From positions 1 to 30,531 of the forward strand of contig JBAUHI010000035.1 in NCBI GenBank assembly GCA_049680185.1: a stretch of 30,531 bases of DNA, given 5' to 3'. The DNA is from CAMLHU01 sp049680185. Its GTDB lineage: Bacteria; Gemmatimonadota; Gemmatimonadetes; Gemmatimonadales; GWC2-71-9. The notes beneath the pieces are model-generated. The model was not told the origin of the DNA. It saw only the letters and a program-made list of their open reading frames with translations, and did no database searches. Of the stretch, positions 24,117-30,531 are shown in pieces; the first letter of the stretch is position 1, and each line of letters opens with the position of its first letter. The translations under genes and the position numbers were made by a program.

Positions 24117-24899
24117 CTACTTGCCCTGGAAATCGGGTTTCCGTTTGGCCAGGAACGCCGACGTTCCTTCCTTCATATCGGCGGTGCCGGAGAGCAGCCC
24201 GAAGTGGTTCGCTTCCAGGAGCAGGGCCTCATCGAGGCTCATTTCCATGCCGGCATCCACCGCCTCGAGGCAGAGCCGGACGGCGAGCGGACCCTGCTCC
24301 AGGATGGCCCGCATCAGGCCGTCCGCCGTGGCGTTGAGCTGCTCGGGTGGCACCACGGTGGTGACGAGCCCGATCCGGAGCGCCTCCTCGGCGTCGACCA
24401 TCCGTCCCGTCACCAGGATCTCGATCGCGCGCCCCTTGCCCACCAGCCGCGGCAGCCGCACGGTGCCACCATAACCGGGGCCGAGCCCGAGCTTCACTTC
24501 CGGCTGGCCGAACCTGGCGTTGCTGCTCGCCACCCGGATGTGGCAGGCCATCGCCAGCTCGCAGCCACCGCCGAGCGCGAATCCATTCACGGCGGCGATC
24601 ACCGGCTTGCCGCATTGCTCCAGGGCACGGAACGCCGCCTGACCGCGTTGCGACCGCGCCTTCCCCTCCTGCGGATCCTGCGCCGCGAGTTCGGCGATGT
24701 CAGCACCGGCCACGAACGCCTTCGTCCCCGCGCCCGTGACGATGGCGCCCCGGATGGCCGCATCGGTCGTGATGTGCCGGGCGGCATGCCCGAGGTCTTC
24801 GATCAGCGCGTCATTCAGCGCATTCAACTTGTCGGGACGGTTCACGGTCAACCACGCGATCCCGTCCTGAACATCGAAGGTGAGGTGAGTGAGGTTCAT
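24117..24899 (-). CDS. Enoyl-CoA hydratase (crotonase family)
   Basis: A 260-residue enzyme, expected to hydrate trans-2-enoyl-CoA to 3-hydroxyacyl-CoA in beta-oxidation. Both catalytic glutamates of true hydratases are present: Glu114 in GGGCELAM and Glu134 in GQPEVKLG. The oxyanion-hole segments AFVAGADI and GFALGGG and the GYGGTVRLPRLVG block are also present. The C-terminus LAKRKPDFQGK is typical. The presence of both glutamates favours hydratase over other crotonase reactions, but chain-length range is unknown. The ATG at 24899 has no clear ribosome site. The upstream 204-base divergent region is occupied by a heptamer array. It may run into the lipoprotein-recF unit 50 bases downstream. 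Confidence 0.92.
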   Translation of the reverse strand: MNLTHLTFDVQDGIAWLTVNRPDKLNALNDALIEDLGHAARHITTDAAIRGAIVTGAGTKAFVAGADIAELAAQDPQEGKARSQRGQAAFRALEQCGKPVIAAVNGFALGGGCELAMACHIRVASSNARFGQPEVKLGLGPGYGGTVRLPRLVGKGRAIEILVTGRMVDAEEALRIGLVTTVVPPEQLNATADGLMRAILEQGPLAVRLCLEAVDAGMEMSLDEALLLEANHFGLLSGTADMKEGTSAFLAKRKPDFQGK

Positions 24900-24924
24900 G
24901 GCGTCGGCGATGAGGGTGGGCAGC

Positions 24925-25064
24925 TAAGAGCTAGGGGCTAGAGGCTAGAGGCTAGAGGCTAGGGGCTAGGGGCTAGGGGCTAGGGGCTTAGAGCCTGGCT
25001 TATCGCTTGAGCATCGAGTTCAGGGCTTAGGGCTTGGAGCCTCTAGCCTCTAGCCCCCAGCCTC
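24925..25064. repeat. Heptamer array with inverted copies (TAGGGGC/TAGAGGC type)
   Basis: Ten contiguous 7-base units run from 24925 to 24994: TAAGAGC, TAGGGGC, three TAGAGGC, four TAGGGGC, then TTAGAGC. A non-repeat stretch follows, then GGGCTTA and GGGCTTG (25023-25036), then four inverted units at 25037-25064 (GAGCCTC, TAGCCTC, TAGCCCC, CAGCCTC). The array fills most of the intergenic region between the divergent enoyl-CoA hydratase and EamA genes. It contains ten CTAG tetranucleotides, a word that is rare in most bacterial genomes. Confidence 0.88.
24962..24986 (+). other. Potential four-tetrad G-quadruplex in a divergent promoter region
   Basis: Four GGGG runs at 24962-24965, 24969-24972, 24976-24979 and 24983-24986 are separated by CTA each time, giving perfect (GGGGCTA)n register with three-base loops. 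This matches the G4 pattern of telomere-like repeats. It lies about 63 bases upstream of the enoyl-CoA hydratase start, with the G-rich strand being the non-template strand for the divergent EamA gene. Confidence 0.6.
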
Positions 25065-25090
25065 CACTCCAGCACCTCACAAACATACGC

Positions 25091-25096
25091 TACATT
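25091..25096 (+). promoter_or_regulatory. Possible -10 element of a leaderless EamA transcript
   Basis: TACATT ends seven bases before the ATG at 25104, and there is no Shine-Dalgarno sequence before that ATG. This is the spacing seen at leaderless genes. No good -35 is visible. Confidence 0.25.
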
Positions 25097-25103
25097 TCTC
25101 GCC

Positions 25104-26003
25104 ATGCCGAGTCCCCGCCGGAATGACATCGCGATGCTCGCGGTGGTGGTGATCTGGGCCGCGAACTTCACCGCACTCAAGGTGACCCTGGTCGAAGTGC
25201 CGCTCTTCGCCATCGGCGCGATCCGATTCGCGCTCGGAGCGGTCGCGTTGGGCTTGGTGGTCCATTGGCGTGAAGGGGACCTCCGATTTCCTCCCGGTCT
25301 GCTCTGGCGCCTGATCTGGCTCGGGGTGGTCGGCAACACGGTCTACCAGACCCTATTTATGGTAGCGCTCGACCATACGTCGGTCGCCAACGCGGCCATC
25401 CTGCTGGCGACCTCGCCGCTGCTGGTGGCCGGCCTGGGTGCGATGACCGGTGTGGAACGCCTGACGCGCTGGATCGGTGCCGGGCTCGCTCTCGCCTTTC
25501 TCGGAGTGCTTCTGGTGGTCGGAGCCGGACAGGCGTCGTTCACCGCGGCCACCCGGGTCGGTGATGCCGCGATGCTCGGCGCGTCCCTCTGTTGGGCCAT
25601 CTTCACGCTGGCGGTCCGGCGATTGCCCCCGGAAGTGTCGGCCCTCAAGGTGACCGCACTCACTACCATCACCGGTGTGCCAGGCCTCGTGCTCATCGGT
25701 CTGCCCCAACTGTTGCACCTGCAATGGGGCGGGGTCTCGGTCGCGGCCTGGTCTGGCCTCGGCTACTCCATCGTCCTGTCGCTGGTGCTGGGGTATGTGC
25801 TCTGGAACTCCAGCGTGAAGGCGATCGGGCCCAATCGTACCTCGGTCTACAACTGCCTGGTGCCGCTCGTCGCGATGGTCATCGCGTGGCGGATCCTCGG
25901 CGAGCCGATCGATCCGGTCCAGGTGGTGGGTGCAGTGCTCATCATCGGCGGCATCCTCCTGACCCGGAACGGACACCCAGAACCGGTGCCGGAGGTCGCG
26001 TGA
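25104..26003 (+). CDS. EamA/DMT-family transporter
   Basis: A 299-residue inner-membrane protein with ten predicted helices arranged as two EamA halves. The first half starts AMLAVVVIWAANFTALKVTL, with VGNTVYQTLFMVALDHTSVANAAILLATSPLLVA at helices 3-4. The second half starts AAMLGASLCWAIFTLAVRRL, with SVYNCLVPLVAMVIAWRILGEPIDPVQVVGAVLIIGGILL at the end. The family exports metabolites, amino acids or drugs; substrate cannot be told. No ribosome site precedes the ATG. The stop overlaps the glycerol kinase start by four bases (GTGA), so the two are coupled. Confidence 0.88.
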   Translation: MPSPRRNDIAMLAVVVIWAANFTALKVTLVEVPLFAIGAIRFALGAVALGLVVHWREGDLRFPPGLLWRLIWLGVVGNTVYQTLFMVALDHTSVANAAILLATSPLLVAGLGAMTGVERLTRWIGAGLALAFLGVLLVVGAGQASFTAATRVGDAAMLGASLCWAIFTLAVRRLPPEVSALKVTALTTITGVPGLVLIGLPQLLHLQWGGVSVAAWSGLGYSIVLSLVLGYVLWNSSVKAIGPNRTSVYNCLVPLVAMVIAWRILGEPIDPVQVVGAVLIIGGILLTRNGHPEPVPEVA

Positions 26004-27487
26004 GCGCGATCCTCGCGCTCGATCAGGGGACCACGGGCAGCACGGCTCTGGTCATCCATCAGGACGGGACAGTGCTGGGCCGGGGCTACCAGGAGATCCA
26101 CCAGCACTATCCGGAGCCGGGATGGGTGGAGCACGACCCCGATGAGCTCTTCACGAGCCTGGTTTCGGCTGGCACGCAGGCGCTCGCATCGGCGCACTTC
26201 ACCGCCGGCCAGGTGGCCGGGATCGGCATCGACGTGCAACGGGAGACAGTGGTGCTCTGGGAGCGCGCGACCCTGCGACCGGTCCACAACGCGATCGTAT
26301 GGCAGGATCGACGCACCGCGGACCGCTGCCGGCAGCTTCGGGAACAGGGCCGGGCCGATTGGTTGGCCGAGCGGACCGGGCTGGTCCCGGATCCATACTT
26401 CTCGGCCACCAAGATCGAGTGGCTGCTCCAGGATCCCGAGCTCCGGCGTCGAGCGATGACGGGAGAGCTCGCGGTCGGCACCGTTGAGAGTTGGATCGTG
26501 GCACGACTCACGTCGGGCAGGGTCCACGTCACCGACCACACCAACGCCAGCCGCACCCTGCTTTACAACTTGGCCCGTCGAGCGTGGGATCCGGAGCTGC
26601 TTGCGCTCTTCGGCGTCCCGCCCGCTCTGCTCCCGACGATCGTGCGCTCCAGCGGCGTCGTGGGAGAATCCGATCGCGGTGTGTTCGGTGCCGCGCTGCC
26701 GATCGCGGGCCTCGTGGGCGATCAGCAGGCCGCACTCTTCGGTCAGGGATGTGTCTCACCGGGGTCGGCCAAGGTCACCTTCGGGACCGGTGCCTTCCTG
26801 CTCGAATACACCGGCCAGGAGTTGCGCCGTTCGCACCACGGTCTCCTGACCACGGCCGCGTGCGGCCCCGCGGGGGAGCCGGCGTACGCGCTCGAAGGGA
26901 GCCTCTTCATCGCTGGTGCCGCGGTCCAGTGGCTCCGCGACGGACTCGGCATCATTGCCACCGCATCGGAGACCGAGGCCATCGCCCGGAGTGTGCGGGA
27001 CACCGGCGGGGTCCACTTCGTCCCGGCGTTCGCAGGGCTGGGGTCGCCGTACTGGAACGCCGAGGCGCGCGGGACGATCACCGGGATCACTGGCGGGACC
27101 ACCCGCGCGCACCTGATCCGCGCGACCCTCGAGGCGATGGCATTCGGATGTGCGGATCTCGTCGGCGCGATGACGGACGACGCGTCGATCCCGCCGACCG
27201 CGTTGCGGGTCGATGGTGGTGCTGCTGCCAACGACTGGTTGATGCAATTCCAGGCCGATGTCCTGGGAACCCCGGTCGAGCGTCCCGACGTGGTGGATAC
27301 GACCGCGGTGGGCGCCGGCGGGCTCGCGGGCCTGGCGCTCGGCGTGTGGCGGTCGGTGCAGGACTTTCAGGGAGGACGGAAATTCACTCGGTTCATGCCC
27401 GGGTGGTCGGCCACTGAACGGGCGGCGGCACGGGCCGGTTGGCAGCGCGCAGTCAAGGCTGCGCTTGCGTGGGCGCGCGCGACCTGA
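26000..27487 (+). CDS. glpK: Glycerol kinase
   Basis: A 495-residue FGGY-family kinase that phosphorylates glycerol to glycerol-3-phosphate with ATP. It begins VSAILALDQGTTGSTALVI (phosphate 1 loop) and has IVWQDRRTADRC with the substrate-binding Arg, VHVTDHTNASRTLLYNL, the ATPase block GDQQAALFGQGC with AKVTFGTGAFLL, and the C-terminal DGGAAANDWLMQFQADVLGTPVERP. All are glycerol kinase hallmarks and the length is normal. The start is GTG at 26000, with GGAGG four bases upstream inside the transporter gene; the open frame upstream to 25592 is spurious. glpF or glpD are not adjacent. The stop lies one base from the stop of the convergent cytochrome gene. Confidence 0.94.
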   Translation: MSAILALDQGTTGSTALVIHQDGTVLGRGYQEIHQHYPEPGWVEHDPDELFTSLVSAGTQALASAHFTAGQVAGIGIDVQRETVVLWERATLRPVHNAIVWQDRRTADRCRQLREQGRADWLAERTGLVPDPYFSATKIEWLLQDPELRRRAMTGELAVGTVESWIVARLTSGRVHVTDHTNASRTLLYNLARRAWDPELLALFGVPPALLPTIVRSSGVVGESDRGVFGAALPIAGLVGDQQAALFGQGCVSPGSAKVTFGTGAFLLEYTGQELRRSHHGLLTTAACGPAGEPAYALEGSLFIAGAAVQWLRDGLGIIATASETEAIARSVRDTGGVHFVPAFAGLGSPYWNAEARGTITGITGGTTRAHLIRATLEAMAFGCADLVGAMTDDASIPPTALRVDGGAAANDWLMQFQADVLGTPVERPDVVDTTAVGAGGLAGLALGVWRSVQDFQGGRKFTRFMPGWSATERAAARAGWQRAVKAALAWARAT

Positions 27488-27488
27488 C

Positions 27489-28901
27489 TCAGCGGGTGGG
27501 GATGTTGGTCCCGTGGCACGCCACGCACATCGTCGGGTTCTTCGCGCGGAGTTGGGCCGCGTTGAAGCCGGGGCCGTGCGGGTCGAACCCACGCCCACCT
27601 GCGGCGGAATGACAGGTGAGGCAGTCCCGCTCGGCGTGGCAGCTCACGCACGTCTCCAGGCCTTGTCGCGCGGCCTGTCCGTGAGAAAGCAGGAATGCTC
27701 CCTGCGCATCGTGGAATCCTGCGCGGAGGCGGCCCGTAGCCGTCACTCCAGCCGTCCGATGGCAATCCTGACAGAAGCCCTGCGTGTTGTGGCATTCGGC
27801 ACACGAGCTTTCGCGAGCGTATGCCTCGGCCGGATGGCTCACCAGGAACCCGGCAGGGTGGTACCCGCCCGATGCTCCGGCGCTCGGTCGATGACAGCTG
27901 AGGCACTGCGCCTGCGCGTGACAGCCATAACAGGTCTGGGGACGCGCGGCCGCCTCGGTCCCGTGCGCGCGGGTCCACAGCGGGTCAGCGTGTGACGTCG
28001 GCGGGTGCCGGACCAGGAGCACACCGGTCGGCCGATCCGTCGTCGATCGTGCCAGCGTGCGCACCGGCTCCGGCACGCTCCCCTGATGACAACTGGTGCA
28101 GCTCTCCTGTGCATGGCAGGTGGCGCAGGTGGCGCCGACCTGGCTGGACAGCGGGCCGTGCGTTCGCAGGAAGGCCGGCTGGAGGTGAGAGGCCGGCTTG
28201 CGCGCGCGTACGATGATGGCCAGCGACCGTGGGTCGGACGCCAGCGCCTGGATCGCGGGGATCGCCGCCGCATTGGCGTGACAGGTGGCGCAAAATTCCC
28301 GGGCGTGACAGAACTGGCAGGAGACACCGGAGGCCGCCGCGGCCTGTCCGTGGCCGCCACCTTGGCCGAACGCGCTGTCGTGGTGGGAGGGTGGGGCGGG
28401 GAACGCAGCGACGTCGCTGGTACGGAGCGGGGACACCGCGAGCGTGACGTGACACTGCCCGCACGCACTGTCGCGCTGGCTCAGGTGCGTGCGACCCGGC
28501 GCGTGGCACCCGACGCAGCTCTCCGGCACGGGGAGCCGCACGGCGGTCATCCATTTCGACCCGCTGGGTGCGTGGCACGCCAGGCACGTGGCCGAGTCGC
28601 TGGTGCTGCCAGCGACGGCACGTCGGTGCGCATCGTGCGCGAATCGAAGATTCGTGACGATCGAAGGTGGCGACATCCATGCCACTCGCGAGCGCACGGT
28701 CCCATCGTGACAATTCGTGCAGATGCCGGCGGCCGGGTACAGCGGCCGTGACGGGTCCACCGCCCCTGCGTGGCATGAGACGCACGAAGGGAAGAGCGTG
28801 GCGTGCTTCGCGTGATCGAATCCACCCGGCGCACCGGTCTGGGCCAGGGCGGTCGACGCGCCGGCGAGTGCCCAGAGGACTCCAAGCACCAACGCACGCA
28901 T
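27489..28901 (-). CDS. Exported 16-haem c-type cytochrome
   Basis: A 470-residue protein with a signal peptide (MRALVLGVLWALAGASTALA) and sixteen CxxCH haem-attachment motifs. Five regions carry tight pairs, CxxCH-x4-CxxCH (x5 in one case), such as CQFCHAREFCATCH and CYGCHAQAQCLSCH. Each pair is preceded by a conserved HG or HP about 12-16 residues earlier (RTHG, RAHG, VSHP, LSHG), a candidate distal haem ligand. It is expected in the periplasm or on the cell surface as an electron carrier. The ATG at 28901 has GGGGAGG eight bases upstream; a GTG at 28904 would add one residue. The start overlaps the stop of the beta-barrel gene by one base (TGATG). I do not recognise a named family such as OmcA, MtrA or OmcS. 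Confidence 0.93.
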   Translation of the reverse strand: MRALVLGVLWALAGASTALAQTGAPGGFDHAKHATLFPSCVSCHAGAVDPSRPLYPAAGICTNCHDGTVRSRVAWMSPPSIVTNLRFAHDAHRRAVAGSTSDSATCLACHAPSGSKWMTAVRLPVPESCVGCHAPGRTHLSQRDSACGQCHVTLAVSPLRTSDVAAFPAPPSHHDSAFGQGGGHGQAAAASGVSCQFCHAREFCATCHANAAAIPAIQALASDPRSLAIIVRARKPASHLQPAFLRTHGPLSSQVGATCATCHAQESCTSCHQGSVPEPVRTLARSTTDRPTGVLLVRHPPTSHADPLWTRAHGTEAAARPQTCYGCHAQAQCLSCHRPSAGASGGYHPAGFLVSHPAEAYARESSCAECHNTQGFCQDCHRTAGVTATGRLRAGFHDAQGAFLLSHGQAARQGLETCVSCHAERDCLTCHSAAGGRGFDPHGPGFNAAQLRAKNPTMCVACHGTNIPTR

Positions 28902-30379
28902 CACGGCATCCTCCCCGGCGGGAGCGGGAGGCGATCGGCATCAGAGACCAGGATCCAGCTGGCAGACAACGAGACCCGGGTCTGGTCCCACGAGACACCG
29001 CCCGAGTCCGGTCGGGTACGGTCCTCATTCCATCGGTCCAGGGTGGCGCCGACCCGGAGCCGGTCGCTGACCCGAAGGTCGGCCGACACGCCGTACCACG
29101 CCAACGACGAAACGTCGTACCGATACTCGAGGGGCCGGTCGAGGGTCCCCCCGCGGGCCGTAAGCGACCACCGTGGCCCCGCCTTCCATAGTATGGATCC
29201 ATTCCAGCCTTGGCTGCTGGCACCGGGCCCCAATTCGGCATTCCAGCCGGCCGAGGTGGTCACCCGATCGGTCGCGATCCAGGAGACGTTGACCGTCGAC
29301 CGCCATCCGTGGTCAGCGAATGAGGTGAGCGGTGTCGACATCTCGGCGTCAGGATACCAGTATCGTTCGCCATTCCATTGGATCGTGATGCGATGGGTCG
29401 CGGACCAGGAGACGGCGCCGTCGACGGCGTGATACGGCAACGGACTGAACGCCTGCCAGATGCTCCAGAGATCGAAGATCGGTCGATATTGTCGGACCGT
29501 CGCCGAGATCGTGAGCGGCCGTACCAGCCATCGTCCGCCGATGTCCCAGCTTCCCCACAACCCTGCTGCCAGGTCGTACTGGATGTCCCCGGTGAGCGTG
29601 ATCCCGGTGGCGGGCAGGTGGAGATCGCTGCTCACGGCGATGCGTTCCTGGGCGATCCCGTAGTCGACCGCGTCGGTCTCCCGGAGGTACTCGGCCGACA
29701 GGTCGGCCATGGTCCCGGTCAGGCGCACATCGCCACCGGCAAAGAGTTGGCGCCCGGCGGGCTGATAATCGTTGAGCGGGTCGAGCGCACCGCTTGTCAC
29801 CGGAACGTCGGCGGCGCGCCCGAGTCCCCACCCACCGTATACCGCCGCCGAGAGCGTGCGGGCGAGGTCCCGGGCAGTGAACGTCACTCCATCGAATCCA
29901 TAGGCGCCAAGCCGTCCATGGGTCAGCTGGCGGCCCAGGCGCACGCCCCAGCCTCCGTGGTCGTAGTCGGCGTAGCCCTCCACCAATTCGAACGGCCGAT
30001 CGGGCCCGGGCCACCCGCCATCACCCGCGAGGTCGCCCCCGACCCGCGTGTGGGCATGGAGGCTCAGGCCCGTCATGCCCAGGCCCCACATCGTCGCATC
30101 GGCATCGATGACGCCCGGCGTGCTCTGTTGGCGAGCTCCCGGTCGGAAGAAGACGCACCAGGGGCCGCCGTCACAGGCGACCGCATACCCATCCGAGGTG
30201 GTCGGGCCGCCGCCAGGGCCGGTCACAGCGGCGCCGGTGGGGATGCTGTCCATCTGCCAGCCGCGATAGCTCACCGCCTGGGCGTCGGCATCGAGGCGGA
30301 CGCGCCACCCCTGGGCCCGCGCGGCAGCCGGCGTGAGCACGACCATGAGCCAGCCGAGACCGGCTGCAGTGCGGCTCAT
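28901..30379 (-). CDS. Predicted outer-membrane beta-barrel protein linked to multihaem cytochromes
   Basis: A 492-residue protein starting MSRTAAGLGWLMVVLTPAAARAQ, a signal peptide. The mature part is a long series of alternating amphipathic strands with aromatic girdle residues (for example GGWGVRLGRQLTHGRLGAYGF, TVNVSWIATDRVTTSAGWNAEL, GVSADLRVSDRLRVGATLDRW), repeated to the C-terminus, where the last strand ends WILVSDADRLPLPPGRMP. No haem motif occurs. Two cysteines (VACDGGPWC) are near the N-terminus. It lies between two multihaem cytochrome genes, overlapping both (ATGA and TGATG), so the three are one operon. A barrel acting as sheath for an outer-membrane cytochrome, as MtrB/PioB does, is inferred from position; no MtrB/PioB similarity is recognised. 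The ATG at 30379 is preferred to an upstream frame end at 30484, which overlaps the next gene. Confidence 0.8.
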   Translation of the reverse strand: MSRTAAGLGWLMVVLTPAAARAQGWRVRLDADAQAVSYRGWQMDSIPTGAAVTGPGGGPTTSDGYAVACDGGPWCVFFRPGARQQSTPGVIDADATMWGLGMTGLSLHAHTRVGGDLAGDGGWPGPDRPFELVEGYADYDHGGWGVRLGRQLTHGRLGAYGFDGVTFTARDLARTLSAAVYGGWGLGRAADVPVTSGALDPLNDYQPAGRQLFAGGDVRLTGTMADLSAEYLRETDAVDYGIAQERIAVSSDLHLPATGITLTGDIQYDLAAGLWGSWDIGGRWLVRPLTISATVRQYRPIFDLWSIWQAFSPLPYHAVDGAVSWSATHRITIQWNGERYWYPDAEMSTPLTSFADHGWRSTVNVSWIATDRVTTSAGWNAELGPGASSQGWNGSILWKAGPRWSLTARGGTLDRPLEYRYDVSSLAWYGVSADLRVSDRLRVGATLDRWNEDRTRPDSGGVSWDQTRVSLSASWILVSDADRLPLPPGRMP

Positions 30380-30531
30380 GGGCCGACCGCCTTGGTCCAA
30401 TGTTCCTGGACGCCGGGGAGGTGGCAGGTGACGCACTCGCGCCCAGGCTCGTGGGTCGTCTGGGAGGCGTGGCAGAGGAGGCACAAGTTGCGCGTCGGAG
30501 GCAACGTCGCGGCGACCGGCGTGGTGTGGCA
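30376..30531 (-). CDS. C-terminal end of a multihaem c-type cytochrome (partial)
   Basis: Reading leftward from the right window edge, an open frame of 51 residues ends in TGA at 30378-30376. It contains CLLCH and CVTCH, and starts at the edge with CH, probably the end of a third CxxCH. The tail after the last haem motif is short (LPGVQEHWTKAVGP). The stop overlaps the barrel-gene start as ATGA. The N-terminus lies outside the window, so the total haem number is unknown. The haem density of this tail makes it a likely partner of the 16-haem protein. Confidence 0.85.
   Translation of the reverse strand, partial: CHTTPVAATLPPTRNLCLLCHASQTTHEPGRECVTCHLPGVQEHWTKAVGP

Noticed and set aside
20130..24120. 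Replication origin near recF-dciA-gyrB
   Set aside because: I saw no cluster of DnaA boxes (TTATCCACA-like) and no A+T-rich unwinding region in the short gaps here, and dnaA and dnaN are not adjacent.
24925..25064. CRISPR-like array
   Set aside because: The units are seven bases, contiguous and without spacers, and no cas gene is in the window.
25592..25999. N-terminal extension of glycerol kinase by 136 codons
   Set aside because: The extension overlaps the EamA gene in another frame. The GTG at 26000 has a strong ribosome site and gives the standard glycerol kinase N-terminus.
1..30531. tRNA or rRNA genes, insertion sequences, prophage genes
   Set aside because: Reading both strands, I found no cloverleaf-like gene, no transposase or integrase frame and no shift in base composition marking a transferred island. 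A tRNAscan and IS search would be needed to exclude them fully.

Overview
The window is uniformly GC-rich (roughly two thirds G+C by eye) and densely packed, with 24 complete or partial genes and no gene-free stretch above about 225 bases. It looks like a chromosomal segment of a diderm (Gram-negative type) bacterium: there are two lipobox proteins, several exported periplasmic proteins, an outer-membrane beta-barrel and multihaem c-type cytochromes. The combination of a bacterial tricorn-like protease, a DUF4097 protein, a V4R protein and GTG/ATG stop-start overlaps would fit Gemmatimonadota or a related high-GC soil or water lineage, but that placement is an inference and no rRNA or other marker is present to settle it.

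Layout. Bases 1-80 hold what may be the tail of an unrecognised gene. Bases 225-3186 (minus) are a three-gene unit: TPR protein, Ig-like lipoprotein, long-chain acyl-CoA ligase. A mirror-image divergent promoter at 3238-3300 separates it from a plus-strand phosphoribosyltransferase (3326-3835) and a TldD/TldE pair (3903-6544). Bases 6573-16643 are a long minus-strand run, in transcription order: exported TPR protein, GAF protein, NAD-dependent DNA ligase (ligA), tricorn-like S41 protease, V4R protein, glutamate dehydrogenase, DUF4097 protein. Bases 16688-20129 (plus) carry pyrimidine-nucleoside phosphorylase with a small membrane protein, then a four-helix membrane protein translationally coupled to an APC permease. 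Bases 20262-24899 (minus) hold enoyl-CoA hydratase, a lipoprotein, recF, dciA and gyrB, a core replication/repair cluster lacking dnaA and dnaN. Bases 25104-27487 (plus) carry an EamA-type transporter coupled to glycerol kinase. Bases 27489-30531 (minus) are an overlapping three-gene unit: the C-terminal end of a multihaem cytochrome, an outer-membrane beta-barrel, and a 16-CxxCH exported cytochrome.

Most interesting content. (1) The right-end operon looks like a cytochrome-porin module for moving electrons across the outer membrane, with an unusual fivefold haem-pair repeat in its large cytochrome. (2) Several intergenic gaps contain short arrays with exact 7-bp period, each with a different heptamer and often with copies in both orientations. 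One of these, (GGGGCTA)n, sits in a divergent promoter region and has four G4 runs in perfect register for a G-quadruplex. (3) The TldD subunit keeps the metal-ligand histidines but has alanine where the family has the catalytic glutamate. (4) A divergent promoter pair shares a palindrome that supplies both -35 boxes.
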